Source: Rhodospirillaceae bacterium
Lineage (GTDB): Bacteria > Pseudomonadota > Alphaproteobacteria > UBA8366
Direction: 5' to 3'
Assembly (NCBI GenBank): GCA_002716125.1
Contig: PAZH01000014.1
Coordinates: forward strand, 45,539-109,538
Length of the DNA: 64,000 nt
Positions 35,723 to 44,146 of this stretch are shown piece after piece (positions within the stretch are counted from its first letter, which is position 1; every line of letters begins with the position of its first letter). Both the position numbers and the translations under genes were made by a program. The notes under the pieces are model-generated. The model was given only the letters and a program-made list of their open reading frames with translations. It did no database searches and was not told the origin of the DNA.

Positions 35723-36937
35723 ATGAAGGGTCCGCTCGACGGAATTAAGGTATTCGATCTCACACGCGTCCTCGCGGGACCGCACTGCACACAGCTGCTG
35801 GGCGATCTCGGCGCTGAAGTCATCAAGGTGGAACGTCCGGGATCCGGCGACGACACCCGCGGTTTTGCGCCGCCGTATCAGAGCAACGATAAGGGTGAAG
35901 AGACGAGCGAGAGCGCCTATTACACCGGCGCCAACCGAAACAAACGGTCGATCACCATCAACCTCAGCACGGCGGAGGGCCAAGCGCTCGCCCGGAAACT
36001 GATGGCCGATTGCGATATCCTCGTCGAGAACTTCAAAACCGGCACTCTGGAGCGCTACGGCCTTGGCTACGAACAACTGAAATCCGAGTTCCCGCGCCTG
36101 ATCTATTGCTCGGTCACCGGTTTCGGCCAAACCGGCCCTTATGCGGCGCGCCCGGGATATGACGGCTTGATTCAAGCCATGGGCGGCGTGATGAGCCTGA
36201 CCGGCGTGCCGGACGGTGAGCCGATGAAAGTCGCTGTGCCGATCTGCGACCTCATGGCCGGCATGTACGCGACCGTCGGAATTCTTGCCGCCGTTCGCCA
36301 CCAAGCCGAGACCGGCGAAGGTCAGTTCATCGACATCGGTATGCTCGACACCCATATCGGCTGGCTCGCCAACCAGGGCATGAACTATCTCGCGACCGGC
36401 GAGAACCCCGACCGCATCGGCAATATGCACCCGAATATCCTTCCTTATCAGGTCATGCCGACATCGGACGGCTATATCGTGCTCTCGGTGGGCAATGACC
36501 CGACCTTCCAGCGGTTCTGCAAACTAGCCGAATGCGAGCATCTGCTGGAAGACGAACGGTTCCAGACCAACGCCGCGCGCGTCTCCAATCGAGACCATGT
36601 CACGTCGGTCCTGAATGAGATCACCAACAAGAAACCCTCCGCTTGGTGGCTCGAAGAGCTAGAGAAGGAAAAGATCGGCTGCGGCCCGATCAACAACCTG
36701 GACCAAGTGTTCGACGATCCCCACGTGAAGGCGCGGGAGATGGTGGTCGAAATGGAACACCCGGCGATGGGCACGAAACCAATGAAGCTGATCGCCAACC
36801 CGATCAAGCTGAGCAAGACCCCGCCGACTTACCGAAAAGCACCGCCGATGCTGGGCCAGCACACCGACGATATCTTGAAGGAAGCCGGCTTGTCGGACGA
36901 CGAGATCGCCAAGCTGAAGGACGACGGGACCGTTTAG
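35723..36937 (+). CDS. CaiB/BaiF-type CoA-transferase (family III)
   Basis: A 404-residue enzyme moving CoA between carboxylic acids. Family III motifs are clear: PLDGIKVFDLTRVLAGPHCT at the start, GADVIKVE-like AEVIKVERPGSGDDTR, RNKRSITINLSTAEG and IDIGMLDTHIGWLANQG, which contains the catalytic aspartate region. It follows the Mo-oxidoreductase pair on the same strand with a 74-base gap and an AAGGTGACCGAAG site before the ATG. It could activate the acid made or used by the oxidoreductase; this is a guess from position. Confidence 0.92.
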   Translation: MKGPLDGIKVFDLTRVLAGPHCTQLLGDLGAEVIKVERPGSGDDTRGFAPPYQSNDKGEETSESAYYTGANRNKRSITINLSTAEGQALARKLMADCDILVENFKTGTLERYGLGYEQLKSEFPRLIYCSVTGFGQTGPYAARPGYDGLIQAMGGVMSLTGVPDGEPMKVAVPICDLMAGMYATVGILAAVRHQAETGEGQFIDIGMLDTHIGWLANQGMNYLATGENPDRIGNMHPNILPYQVMPTSDGYIVLSVGNDPTFQRFCKLAECEHLLEDERFQTNAARVSNRDHVTSVLNEITNKKPSAWWLEELEKEKIGCGPINNLDQVFDDPHVKAREMVVEMEHPAMGTKPMKLIANPIKLSKTPPTYRKAPPMLGQHTDDILKEAGLSDDEIAKLKDDGTV

Positions 36938-37240
36938 GACCCTGACCCTCCCGCAAGCGGTCGCGGGAACAACGTACAGAGCCAACGGAGCCCTCTCCTG
37001 CTTGCGGAAGAAGGACCGGTGTGAGGGCATACAGCGCCTCTCTATCGCCGCGGATTGTTTTTTCCGAAAAACAACCCCATGCACAGTAGTGCACAGTAAT
37101 AGGATACCGCTGAATGTGGCGGAATCGCTCTACAGCGATGTTCTGTCGCCATCGATTCGTGATTAACTTGTCAAAGAACGGCGCGCCGATATAACACAAT
37201 TTAGACAATTTGTCACCACTCCGGCGAAAGCTGTCCGCCC
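36938..37240. other. intergenic region before the repeat element
   Basis: About 300 bases with no supported gene. Short hairpins are present (CCCGC/GCGGG at 36953 onward, and an AT-rich TTGTTTTTT/AAAAACAA fold near 37057-37076), which could end transcription of the CoA-transferase gene. A frame on the minus strand here has no family features. Confidence 0.4.
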
Positions 37241-37316
37241 ATCCTTCGACTGGCTCAGGATGAGGTGCGAAGAGAGGTTGTGACAGCCACCTCATCCTGA
37301 GCCTATCGAAGGATGA
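37241..37316. repeat. palindromic repeat element, copy 1
   Basis: Arms of 28 bases (37241-37268 and 37289-37316) are inverted copies with two mismatches and a 20-base spacer. The outer ends read CATCCTTCGA and TCGAAGGATG; the inner part contains CTCAGGATGAGG. The same outer and inner blocks recur in the element at 38212-38316, so this is a dispersed intergenic repeat (REP/MITE-like). RNA of it would fold into a long hairpin. Confidence 0.85.
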
Positions 37317-37357
37317 TATCCCGCTTGACCGTGCTATAGTTTCTTGCGGAGGCGGAT

Positions 37358-38200
37358 ATGGAATCCAAGCAGCTCGGCCCCGGATTTGCGGCGGAGATTT
37401 TAGGTGTCGATCTCTCGGCGGCGATGTCCGATGGCGACTTCGATGCGATCAAACAGATCTGGCTTGAAAACAAGGTCGCGGTCTTTCGCGATCAGAATCT
37501 GAGCGACAACGACCTCTTGCGGTTCACGGAACGCTTCGGACCGCTTTTCGTGCACGTACGGTCGCAATTCAACGACAAGACCCGGCCTGGCATCATGCTG
37601 ATCTCAAACATTAAGGAGAACGGCCGCGATCTGGGCGAGCTCGGCAACGGTGATCTGGCCTGGCATTCGGACCAGTCTTATTCCGCCGAACCGGTCTTTG
37701 CCACTCTGATGTACGCCATCGAAATTCCGACAGAAGGCGGTGGCACATGGTTCTGCGATACGGCGCGCGCCTACGAAAACCTACCGGAAGCGACGAAAGC
37801 GCGGATCGATGGTCTAAAGCAAAACTTCTCGATCGAAGTGACGGTGGAAACGCAGCACGTCGCCCTGACGGAAGAGCAGCGCCAATTGAAACCGCCCGTC
37901 ACGCACCCCTTGGTGCGAACCCATCCGGAGCTCGGACGAAAATCTCTCTATCTCAGCCCGGCCCATAGCACAGGTCTCGCAGACCTGCCGGCGGACGAAG
38001 GCGCCGCCCTCCTCGCGGAACTCGAAGACTGGGCGGGCCGGCCCGAATTCACCTATCTGCACGAGTGGCGCGTCGGCGATGTCGTGATGTGGGACAACAC
38101 CTCGACGATGCATCGCCGCGACGCTTTTTCGGCGGATGAACGGCGCCTGTTAAAACGCACGGGCTTCGAGCTCCCGCCGGAACGCGCGGTACCGTTTTAA
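37358..38200 (+). CDS. TauD/TfdA-family 2-oxoglutarate-dependent dioxygenase
   Basis: A 280-residue Fe(II)/2-oxoglutarate oxygenase. Iron ligands are H103 and D105 (WHSDQSY) and H252 (MHRRDAF), and R267 (LLKRTGF) binds 2-oxoglutarate. The N-terminal GAEI(L)GVDLS pattern is present, and length and motif spacing are normal. Members oxidise taurine, alkylsulfates, 2,4-D-type ethers and similar acids; the substrate cannot be told. It lies exactly between two related repeat elements, which may mean it moved with them. A ribosome site TTGCGGAGGCGGAT precedes the ATG. Confidence 0.92.
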   Translation: MESKQLGPGFAAEILGVDLSAAMSDGDFDAIKQIWLENKVAVFRDQNLSDNDLLRFTERFGPLFVHVRSQFNDKTRPGIMLISNIKENGRDLGELGNGDLAWHSDQSYSAEPVFATLMYAIEIPTEGGGTWFCDTARAYENLPEATKARIDGLKQNFSIEVTVETQHVALTEEQRQLKPPVTHPLVRTHPELGRKSLYLSPAHSTGLADLPADEGAALLAELEDWAGRPEFTYLHEWRVGDVVMWDNTSTMHRRDAFSADERRLLKRTGFELPPERAVPF

Positions 38201-38211
38201 CACCGAACTGC

Positions 38212-38316
38212 CATCCTTCGAGACGCGCAACACGCCGCGCGCCTCAGGATGAGGATATCGATTGGAATCAAAACAGCTTCATCCTGAGGAGGCGCCCAGC
38301 GCCGTCTCGAAGGATG
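38212..38316. repeat. palindromic repeat element, copy 2
   Basis: Outer ends CATCCTTCGAGACG and CGTCTCGAAGGATG, and inner blocks CCTCAGGATGAGG and CATCCTGAGGAGG, are inverted to each other around a short AT-rich centre (38255-38278). Each arm has its own small GC hairpin. It shares the outer CATCCTTCGA and inner CTCAGGATGAGG blocks with the copy at 37241-37316, but the middle of each arm differs. It begins 12 bases after the TauD stop. Confidence 0.85.
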
Positions 38317-38326
38317 GGGGCCGACC

Positions 38327-39292
38327 TTATTCGGCCGCTTGCGGCACTTTGTATTGGGAGAGGCTACCGGCGTGCATGATGGAGCCGGGCAGCGGGTGAC
38401 CCACGATGTCTTCCGCGAGGCGTGCCACTTCGATCAGCGCATCGAGGTCGATCCCCGTCTCGATCCCATGCTCATTGCACAGGAACACGATGTCTTCGGT
38501 ACACACATTGCCGGCCGCCCCTTTCAAAGCCGCAAAGGGACAACCGCCAAGACCCGCGACGGAACTGTCGAAGAGGTCGACGCCCATTTCCAGACCCGCA
38601 TAGACATTGGCGACTCCCATGCCCCGCGTATCGTGCAGGTGGAGACAGATCCGCTTATCGGGCCAGGTTTCGCGGACCTTGCCGACGACCTGTTTGATGC
38701 CGTTGGGTGCCGCCCAACCCATTGTGTCGGCAATGCTAAGGATTTCGATTGGCGTACCTTCTTCGTCCGCAATGTCGAGGATTTCCTTCAGACGGTCGAC
38801 GACCAGTTGCGGCGCAATCTCGCCTTCGAAATTACAGCCGAAAGCTGTCATGATCGACGCGCGGCGCACCGGAATATCGTATTTCTTGTAGAGCTTGATC
38901 TGACCGCGTTGGACCTCGCGATTGATTTCGAACCCGCGGTTGGTGTTGTGCTTCATAAAGGTTTCGGACGCGGTGGTCGAAATCGATCCCATATGGGTCA
39001 GCCGGTCGCTGTGCTGCATCGCGCGCTCGATGCCCTTCTCGTTCAGCCACAAGGCGTGATACACGACGCCTTCTTTCGCTTTAAAGCCACGGATCACGTC
39101 GTCCGCATCGGCCCATCCCGGAACCCGCTTCGGATTCACGAAAGAAGCGACCTGAATCTTCTGCAGGCCGGTTTCGGACAAGGCGTCGATCAGCTCGATC
39201 TTACGCTCCGTCGAGATCGGTCCGGGCTCGATCTGGAAGCCCTCACGGGGGCCTTCTTCCTGAATATCGACTTTCGTCGGCATGTCGCTCAT
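38327..39292 (-). CDS. hydroxymethylglutaryl-CoA lyase family protein
   Basis: A 321-residue TIM-barrel lyase. Motifs fit HMG-CoA lyase-like aldolases: EEGPREGFQIEPGPISTERK at the substrate and metal entry, HLHDTRGMGVANVYAGLEMG with the metal-binding His pair, and SVAGLGGCPFAALKGAAGNV with the catalytic Cys loop. It may cleave HMG-CoA to acetyl-CoA and acetoacetate, or a related citramalyl-type CoA ester. I set the start at MSDMPTK because GGAGAGAGCG stands before that ATG. It ends an operon with AtuA-type genes; the CoA-transferase upstream of the repeats could supply the CoA ester. Confidence 0.9.
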   Translation of the reverse strand: MSDMPTKVDIQEEGPREGFQIEPGPISTERKIELIDALSETGLQKIQVASFVNPKRVPGWADADDVIRGFKAKEGVVYHALWLNEKGIERAMQHSDRLTHMGSISTTASETFMKHNTNRGFEINREVQRGQIKLYKKYDIPVRRASIMTAFGCNFEGEIAPQLVVDRLKEILDIADEEGTPIEILSIADTMGWAAPNGIKQVVGKVRETWPDKRICLHLHDTRGMGVANVYAGLEMGVDLFDSSVAGLGGCPFAALKGAAGNVCTEDIVFLCNEHGIETGIDLDALIEVARLAEDIVGHPLPGSIMHAGSLSQYKVPQAAE

Positions 39293-39381
39293 CGCTCTCT
39301 CCTTCACTCAATCCGGCCGTTCAACGCTCTTGTAGCTATATGCGTGTCCGGTGCCGAATTTACAGTTTCCTTGGCGCGCGT

Positions 39382-39753
39382 CTAGTCGCCGCGGGCTTCC
39401 TTCGCCGCGTCCAAAACTTCGGGCGAAACGCGGACCGTCATGGTTAGAGCATGAAACGACAGCGTCTTACCGTGCCCATCGAGGTTGAGGCTGTTGTTGA
39501 CGCCACCTTGCAGGACATTCTCGATGACGAAGTTAAAAGCCTTCAATTTCGGCAAATCGTAGCGCCGCGCTTCGGTCGCGCCGCGATGGCGAAACATCGA
39601 CAGCATCCGCTCTTCCGTCGCCTGTTCGGCAATAACCGTGTAGCCACTATCATCGTAAGGAATGATACTGACGTTTAGACGGTCGCCCTTGTCACCCGTC
39701 CGCCCATGCGCGATCTCGTAGAGTGGCACCTCGATGTGTTCGCTAGACGTCAT
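39382..39753 (-). CDS. AtuA-related small protein
   Basis: A 123-residue protein with the pattern HGRTGDKGDRLNVSIIPYDD, then HRGATEARRYDLPKLKAFNF and NVLQGGVNNSLNLDGHGK. This is the small partner or C-terminal domain of AtuA proteins, here a separate gene. It overlaps the AtuA gene by 11 bases, so the two are probably made in equal amounts. Biochemical function of the family is unproven; AtuA takes part in acyclic terpene (citronellol/geraniol) degradation in Pseudomonas. Confidence 0.88.
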   Translation of the reverse strand: MTSSEHIEVPLYEIAHGRTGDKGDRLNVSIIPYDDSGYTVIAEQATEERMLSMFRHRGATEARRYDLPKLKAFNFVIENVLQGGVNNSLNLDGHGKTLSFHALTMTVRVSPEVLDAAKEARGD

Positions 39754-41119
39754 CTTCAGTCACCATCGTCACCCGCGGCTGTACGTCTTTGCGCGGCACT
39801 AGCACCGAGCCGGTTTTAACCCGCCACGTCGTGCTGCGCCGAACCCCGCCGCCGCCGGCAGGACCGTCACAATAGAGCGATTCGACTTCGCGGGCGACCA
39901 GTGCGGCCGTGGCTTCATCATGGGCATTCGCGGCCGCCCGCATCCGCACTTCCTGCGGCTCGCCGTCGTAAGATTGGGTCAGTTCCCCTGTGTCACCATC
40001 ATGGATACTGACAGTACCGATCAAATCGGTGCGGAGGTCACAGTCGAGTCCGAGAACATCAATCCGCTCGCGCATCGTCTGCGCCGCTAACTTCGCACGA
40101 GCGAGCGCATTCGGACCGGCATACGATATCTCGCCCTCACCAAGCCAGCCGCCGTCGACGCTGATCGTTACCTTCCACGTATCGGGGGCAGGCTTTCCTT
40201 TCGCCCCAGAGACGCGCACACGATCCGGGCCAATCTGCTCTACTTCCACATCTGTAATATCGAGTGTGACGTCCGGTGTTAGGTAATTCTCTGGATCGTC
40301 CAATTCGTAGAGGATTTGCTCCTTCACGGTCCGTGTGTTGACAACACCGCCGCTGCCCACCGGTTTCGTGATCACCAGACTGCCGTCCTCTTCCACTTCG
40401 GCAATCGGGAATCCGACCTCCGCCAGGCCGGAGACATTCTTTCGCCCCGGGTCCGCGTGGTATCCGCCCGTAATCTGCGACCCGCATTCCAGCAAATGAC
40501 CGGCGAGGACACCCGCCGCCATTTTGTCCCAGTCGTCCGCGGCCCAGCCAAAATGCTGCATCAAGGGTCCGAGCGTCAGGGCCGAGTCCGTAACGCGGCC
40601 GGTGACGACGACATGCGGATCCTGATCGAGCGCGTCTGCGATCGGCTGCGAGCCCATATAGACATTCGCCGCAAGAATTTCCGTGTTCGCGAGATCGAGC
40701 GGTTTCTCTTCGCCCCATTGCTGCGTTTGCAGACCACGAATGTTCTCGCGAAGGTCGTCGCCGTCGACCACAGCGACCCGCAAGCCGGAGATACCCTGCG
40801 TCTTTGCGAGTGCGTGCAACCGTTTTGCGGCGCCCATCGGGTTCGCCGCGCCGAAATTACCAATGATCGGAACTCCACTCTCGACGCAACGTTTCAAAAC
40901 CGGCCCAACAAATCCGGCCAAGTCCGGCGTATAGCCTTTCTCCGGATTGGCGCGGCGCTCCCGCTGCGCAATGGCAAGCGTGCGTTCCGCCAGGGTTTCA
41001 TAGAACAGAGCCGCCGGCTTTCCGGACGCAATCAAAGAATCGGCCACCGGTCCGCCGACATCCATCCGGTCGACCGAAAATCCGGCGGCATTGCCGATAT
41101 GCATTTGCTCTCGTGTCAT
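39743..41119 (-). CDS. acyclic terpene utilisation AtuA family protein (DUF1446)
   Basis: A 458-residue soluble protein. Characteristic segments are IGNAAGFSVDRMDVG-like opening, GVPIIGNFGAANPMGAAKRL, VVVTGRVTDSALTLGPLMQH, AGHLLECGSQITGGYHADP and ELDDPENYLTPDVTLDI. The first ATG (41119) has GAGGAATATCC before it, and an in-frame earlier start adds only 14 odd residues. It stands in a leftward operon with the duplicated-domain gene upstream and the small partner and lyase downstream. In this setting it probably works on a CoA-ester or hydroxy acid pathway, not necessarily terpenes. Confidence 0.9.
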   Translation of the reverse strand: MTREQMHIGNAAGFSVDRMDVGGPVADSLIASGKPAALFYETLAERTLAIAQRERRANPEKGYTPDLAGFVGPVLKRCVESGVPIIGNFGAANPMGAAKRLHALAKTQGISGLRVAVVDGDDLRENIRGLQTQQWGEEKPLDLANTEILAANVYMGSQPIADALDQDPHVVVTGRVTDSALTLGPLMQHFGWAADDWDKMAAGVLAGHLLECGSQITGGYHADPGRKNVSGLAEVGFPIAEVEEDGSLVITKPVGSGGVVNTRTVKEQILYELDDPENYLTPDVTLDITDVEVEQIGPDRVRVSGAKGKPAPDTWKVTISVDGGWLGEGEISYAGPNALARAKLAAQTMRERIDVLGLDCDLRTDLIGTVSIHDGDTGELTQSYDGEPQEVRMRAAANAHDEATAALVAREVESLYCDGPAGGGGVRRSTTWRVKTGSVLVPRKDVQPRVTMVTEDDV

Positions 41120-41129
41120 GGATATTCCT

Positions 41130-41969
41130 CTAAGTTCGGGCGCGCAGGGCGGCGATAGCAAAGTCCTGACAACTCATACCGGTGCGCGCCCCCCAGGCTG
41201 CCGCCCGTTCGTTCACATGACTGATCATCCCGGTGTTCCAGATCGAGCGCGCATCGCCGATCCGCGCCGACGTATGGCTGACCGTGGCGCCGGAGACACC
41301 CTGCTCATCCATCACCGGCAGGCGTGTTATGCCGGCGCGCTCGCGCCCAACGCCCGCATCGTGGAAGACGGCCGCTTTCACCGGCTGGTAGATTGCTTGT
41401 CCGCTGGATTTATTCGCCGCCAAGATGGCGCCATGCGAACCGATTATGACAACCCGACCTTTATCCTCCGGCAGCAATAGCGACGCCGAATCGAGGCCCC
41501 AGACCTCGGGCTCCCAGCGCTCGGCACGGAACTTATAGCGGCCTTCCGAATGCGACGGCGGATCGCCGGTAAAGATCTCGCCGGTCCGCATTTTCGCGGC
41601 GCAATCGGCCGCACTTTCGCCAACCGCACAACCGAGCGCCGCGGCAGGACCATTCGTATAGCTTATGACACCGCGCGCCAGCATGTCCTCACCGTCGCCA
41701 ATCTTACCGCTCGAATGCGCGACCGTTGCGGCGGCCAGGCCAAGTTCTTCTAAATATTCTAGGCTGCCAATCCCGGCATCGTCCCGGCCGACCCCCGCGT
41801 CGTTGAGAATAATACCGCGCGGATGCGCCGAAGCCGCAAGATAGCCCGCATAAACACCGCCGTGGCTGCCGGCCAGAATGACAGCTCCCTCGTGTTCCGG
41901 TTTCGGTTTGGTCACCGTATCCAGAATCCAGATCGGGATATCGTTATCGGATGCGTTCCGTTCGGCCAT
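41130..41969 (-). CDS. protein of unknown function with an internal duplication
   Basis: A 279-residue soluble protein. Residues about 29-115 and 174-260 are two copies of one unit. GSHGGVYAGYLA, NDAGVGRDDAGIGSLEYLEE, AATVAHSSGKIGDGE and GVISYTNGPAAALG match GSHGAILAA, HDAGVGRERAGITRLP, GATVSHTSARIGDA and GMISHVNERAAAWG. The conserved SHG, DAGVG, and S-R/GIGDA motifs suggest a paired binding or active site. I do not know a name for the family. It sits 10 bases before AtuA in the same operon, so a role in the same pathway is likely. Confidence 0.8.
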   Translation of the reverse strand: MAERNASDNDIPIWILDTVTKPKPEHEGAVILAGSHGGVYAGYLAASAHPRGIILNDAGVGRDDAGIGSLEYLEELGLAAATVAHSSGKIGDGEDMLARGVISYTNGPAAALGCAVGESAADCAAKMRTGEIFTGDPPSHSEGRYKFRAERWEPEVWGLDSASLLLPEDKGRVVIIGSHGAILAANKSSGQAIYQPVKAAVFHDAGVGRERAGITRLPVMDEQGVSGATVSHTSARIGDARSIWNTGMISHVNERAAAWGARTGMSCQDFAIAALRART

Positions 41970-42112
41970 GTTCTTGTCGCGTTTTTCTATCGCACGCTAA
42001 AGATATAGCGCGGCAGAGCCATTTGGGTCACGCCGAATGCGTTCTTGCGTCAACGAGGCCGCGGCACCATCTATACTGCCATCACACGGCAGATGGAATT
42101 GGCAGACGTCAA

Positions 42113-42556
42113 ATGGCGCAAAAAGCGAAAGCAGTTGGTATTAATCACGTGGCTCTCGAGGTGGGCAATATCGAAGAAGCTCTGGAGTTTTACGGGCAGT
42201 TTCTCGATTTCGAACTCCATCGCAAAAGCGAAGATGCTGCATTCATCTATTTCGGCGACCAGTTTATCAATTTTGCAAAAGGGCGCGAACAAGGCCCGGA
42301 TGACCGGCGGCATTTCGGCATCGCCGTCGACGATAAGGAACTGGTTCGCGAGACACTGGCCGAGATGGGTGTCGAACTCCTCAACGGCCGGTTCATGGAT
42401 TTTCTAGACCCGTGGGGCAATCGGGTCGAGATCACGACCTATACGAACATCCAATTCAGCAAGGCGGATCACGTTCTTCGTGGCATGGGACTGGCGCACC
42501 TCGAGAAAACCGAGAACGCGATCGAAGAGCTGACCAAGAAAGGGATGGCACCTTAA
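42113..42556 (+). CDS. VOC-family (glyoxalase/extradiol dioxygenase fold) protein
   Basis: A 147-residue protein of one vicinal-oxygen-chelate domain. GINHVALEVGNIEEALEFYG is the first half with the metal-site His, and FMDFLDPWGNRVEITTYTNI is the second half ending in the metal-site Glu. The start is the ATG at 42113 (MAQKAK) because the region upstream is wrong-frame. The substrate is unknown; it is divergent to the AtuA operon. Confidence 0.9.
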   Translation: MAQKAKAVGINHVALEVGNIEEALEFYGQFLDFELHRKSEDAAFIYFGDQFINFAKGREQGPDDRRHFGIAVDDKELVRETLAEMGVELLNGRFMDFLDPWGNRVEITTYTNIQFSKADHVLRGMGLAHLEKTENAIEELTKKGMAP

Positions 42557-42562
42557 GCCGTC

Positions 42563-42994
42563 TTACGACTGGCGGTATTTTTTTGGCGGTTGCGGATTGT
42601 TGGCCGGATTGGTGTCGTGTTTCGAAAGCTTGTCGAGCAAGCCGTTTTCGGCGAGCGGCTGCAGGTCCGCTTCCAAAGGATGCGCCTTTTCGCCGTCATA
42701 GACTTCGTCCCCGTCGACGTAGAGTGTAAAAGCCTTCAGATATTTTGCCTTCTTAACGGGGTCGTCGATCGTGTCTTTGGTCCACTGATAAAGCGGGTAC
42801 TGGTCGATACCCTCCGCTTCCGCGGCTTCGCAATACCCAGCAAAGGCGTCGTATTGGCATTTAAGGGTGGCGTTGTGCTTCGCGAGAATATCGCCGAGGG
42901 GTGATAAGCTCGCGTCGTTCGCGTCGCGACGCGCCGTCTCCGCCCGTTCTTCGTTCAAGTTGATCCGAACCTGATACTGCCATTCTTCGCTCAT
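42563..42994 (-). CDS. small hydrophilic protein of unknown function
   Basis: A 143-residue acidic, soluble protein, mostly helical with an extended Pro/Asn-rich tail (NPANNPQPPKK). MSEEWQYQVRINLNEERAET opens it, and LKCQYDAFAGYCEAAEAEGI and DPVKKAKYLKAFTLYVDGDE follow. I do not recognise a family. It is convergent with the VOC gene and divergent from the enolase-like gene. Confidence 0.75.
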   Translation of the reverse strand: MSEEWQYQVRINLNEERAETARRDANDASLSPLGDILAKHNATLKCQYDAFAGYCEAAEAEGIDQYPLYQWTKDTIDDPVKKAKYLKAFTLYVDGDEVYDGEKAHPLEADLQPLAENGLLDKLSKHDTNPANNPQPPKKYRQS

Positions 42995-43108
42995 CGGAAC
43001 AGTCCTCGTGGTTGCCTTCAGGCTTTATGTGGGAAAATAAATGTTATACGCAAGGCCGGTCTCATCGACTCATCATCCGACAGCAGGTGCAATCCCAAGC
43101 GGCAGATC

Positions 43109-44140
43109 ATGACGACCATTGAACGCTATCGCCTTCGCCGTCTATCCCTGACCCCCGGCCGGGAACTGCCGTCGCGTCTCGCCGACATCAAGGAACTCCC
43201 GGTCATTTTGATCGAAGCGGAAACCGCCGACGGCACGACCGGTTTCGCGGATACCATGCTGATCGAAGGCATCACGCCGGAGACCCCGGAGCAGGGCTGG
43301 ATCATTGCCTGCAAACTCGCGGAAGTTACCGCCGGTATGCGCTGCGCCGAAGCAGACGCATTTATCGCAAACTCACACGCGGTCGCACCGGGCGCGACAT
43401 CCGCACTCCGCCTTGCGATTGAGAATACCAACGGCGGCGATCTCGTGACCGACGGCAGACACGATTTGGTCGCCGAATTCGATCCAATGGAGACCTTTCC
43501 CGAAAAGGCGCAGCGGGTTCGATTGTCGCTCTCCGGCGACGTCGAAGCGGATCTGGCGCTCATCGCGGAAGCGCAGTCAGCGGTCCGCGGCGGCTGGCTA
43601 CGTCTGGACGGTGACCAGGCCTTCAATACAGAAGACGCCGTGCGGCTGGCCGCCGCGCTCGACCCCGCTGGGATCGAGTGGCTGGATCAGCCTTGCGTTG
43701 CGGGCGACTGGGAGGCTGCCGCGACCGTGAAGGCCGAATCAAATGTTGCGACAATGGTCAGCGGATTCCTCTTCACACCGGAGGACTTGGAGACGGCGGC
43801 GGCGATGTCGGCAGCCGACTTCGTGGGCCTTCGGTTGGGGCAGTCGGGCGGACGGCATGCACTCGTCGAAATGTGCCAGATTAGCGCCGACCTCACGCTA
43901 AAGCCTGTCCTGGGCGGTATCCTTCAGACCGATCTCGCCACTTATTTCGAAGCAGGCGCCGCATTGGCGATGGAAGCGGCAATCACCGATTTCGTCGGAC
44001 CAAGCCTCGCATTCGAGCCTCTGCTTACATCCGGCCTCAGCGTGGAGAACGAGAGCCAACTCAGCCTGCACGGCGCGCCCGCGCTCTCCGAAGAAACCCT
44101 CGCGCTTTGCACCGTCCAGGAGCTCGCCTTCCCGGGTTGA
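43109..44140 (+). CDS. enolase-superfamily (mandelate racemase/muconate lactonising) protein, likely non-catalytic
   Basis: A 343-residue protein with the enolase-superfamily layout: an alpha/beta capping domain then a barrel. The usual KxK catalytic motif near 136-140 is RLSLSG, without Lys. D167 (RLDGDQAF) and D193 (EWLDQPC) stand where two metal ligands belong, while the third ligand loop (usually DES) reads MVSGFLF. So catalytic bases and one ligand are missing. It may be a binding protein, an altered enzyme, or a gene losing function, although the frame is intact. Its end is 6 bases from the convergent TauD gene. Confidence 0.75.
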   Translation: MTTIERYRLRRLSLTPGRELPSRLADIKELPVILIEAETADGTTGFADTMLIEGITPETPEQGWIIACKLAEVTAGMRCAEADAFIANSHAVAPGATSALRLAIENTNGGDLVTDGRHDLVAEFDPMETFPEKAQRVRLSLSGDVEADLALIAEAQSAVRGGWLRLDGDQAFNTEDAVRLAAALDPAGIEWLDQPCVAGDWEAAATVKAESNVATMVSGFLFTPEDLETAAAMSAADFVGLRLGQSGGRHALVEMCQISADLTLKPVLGGILQTDLATYFEAGAALAMEAAITDFVGPSLAFEPLLTSGLSVENESQLSLHGAPALSEETLALCTVQELAFPG

Positions 44141-44146
44141 AGGTTC

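Noticed and set aside
35645-36430. 261-codon minus-strand frame over the CoA-transferase
   Set aside because: Antisense shadow of a well-supported CoA-transferase.
38339-39385. 348-codon frame opposite the HMG-CoA-lyase-like gene
   Set aside because: Antisense to a clear enzyme gene; no recognisable domain.
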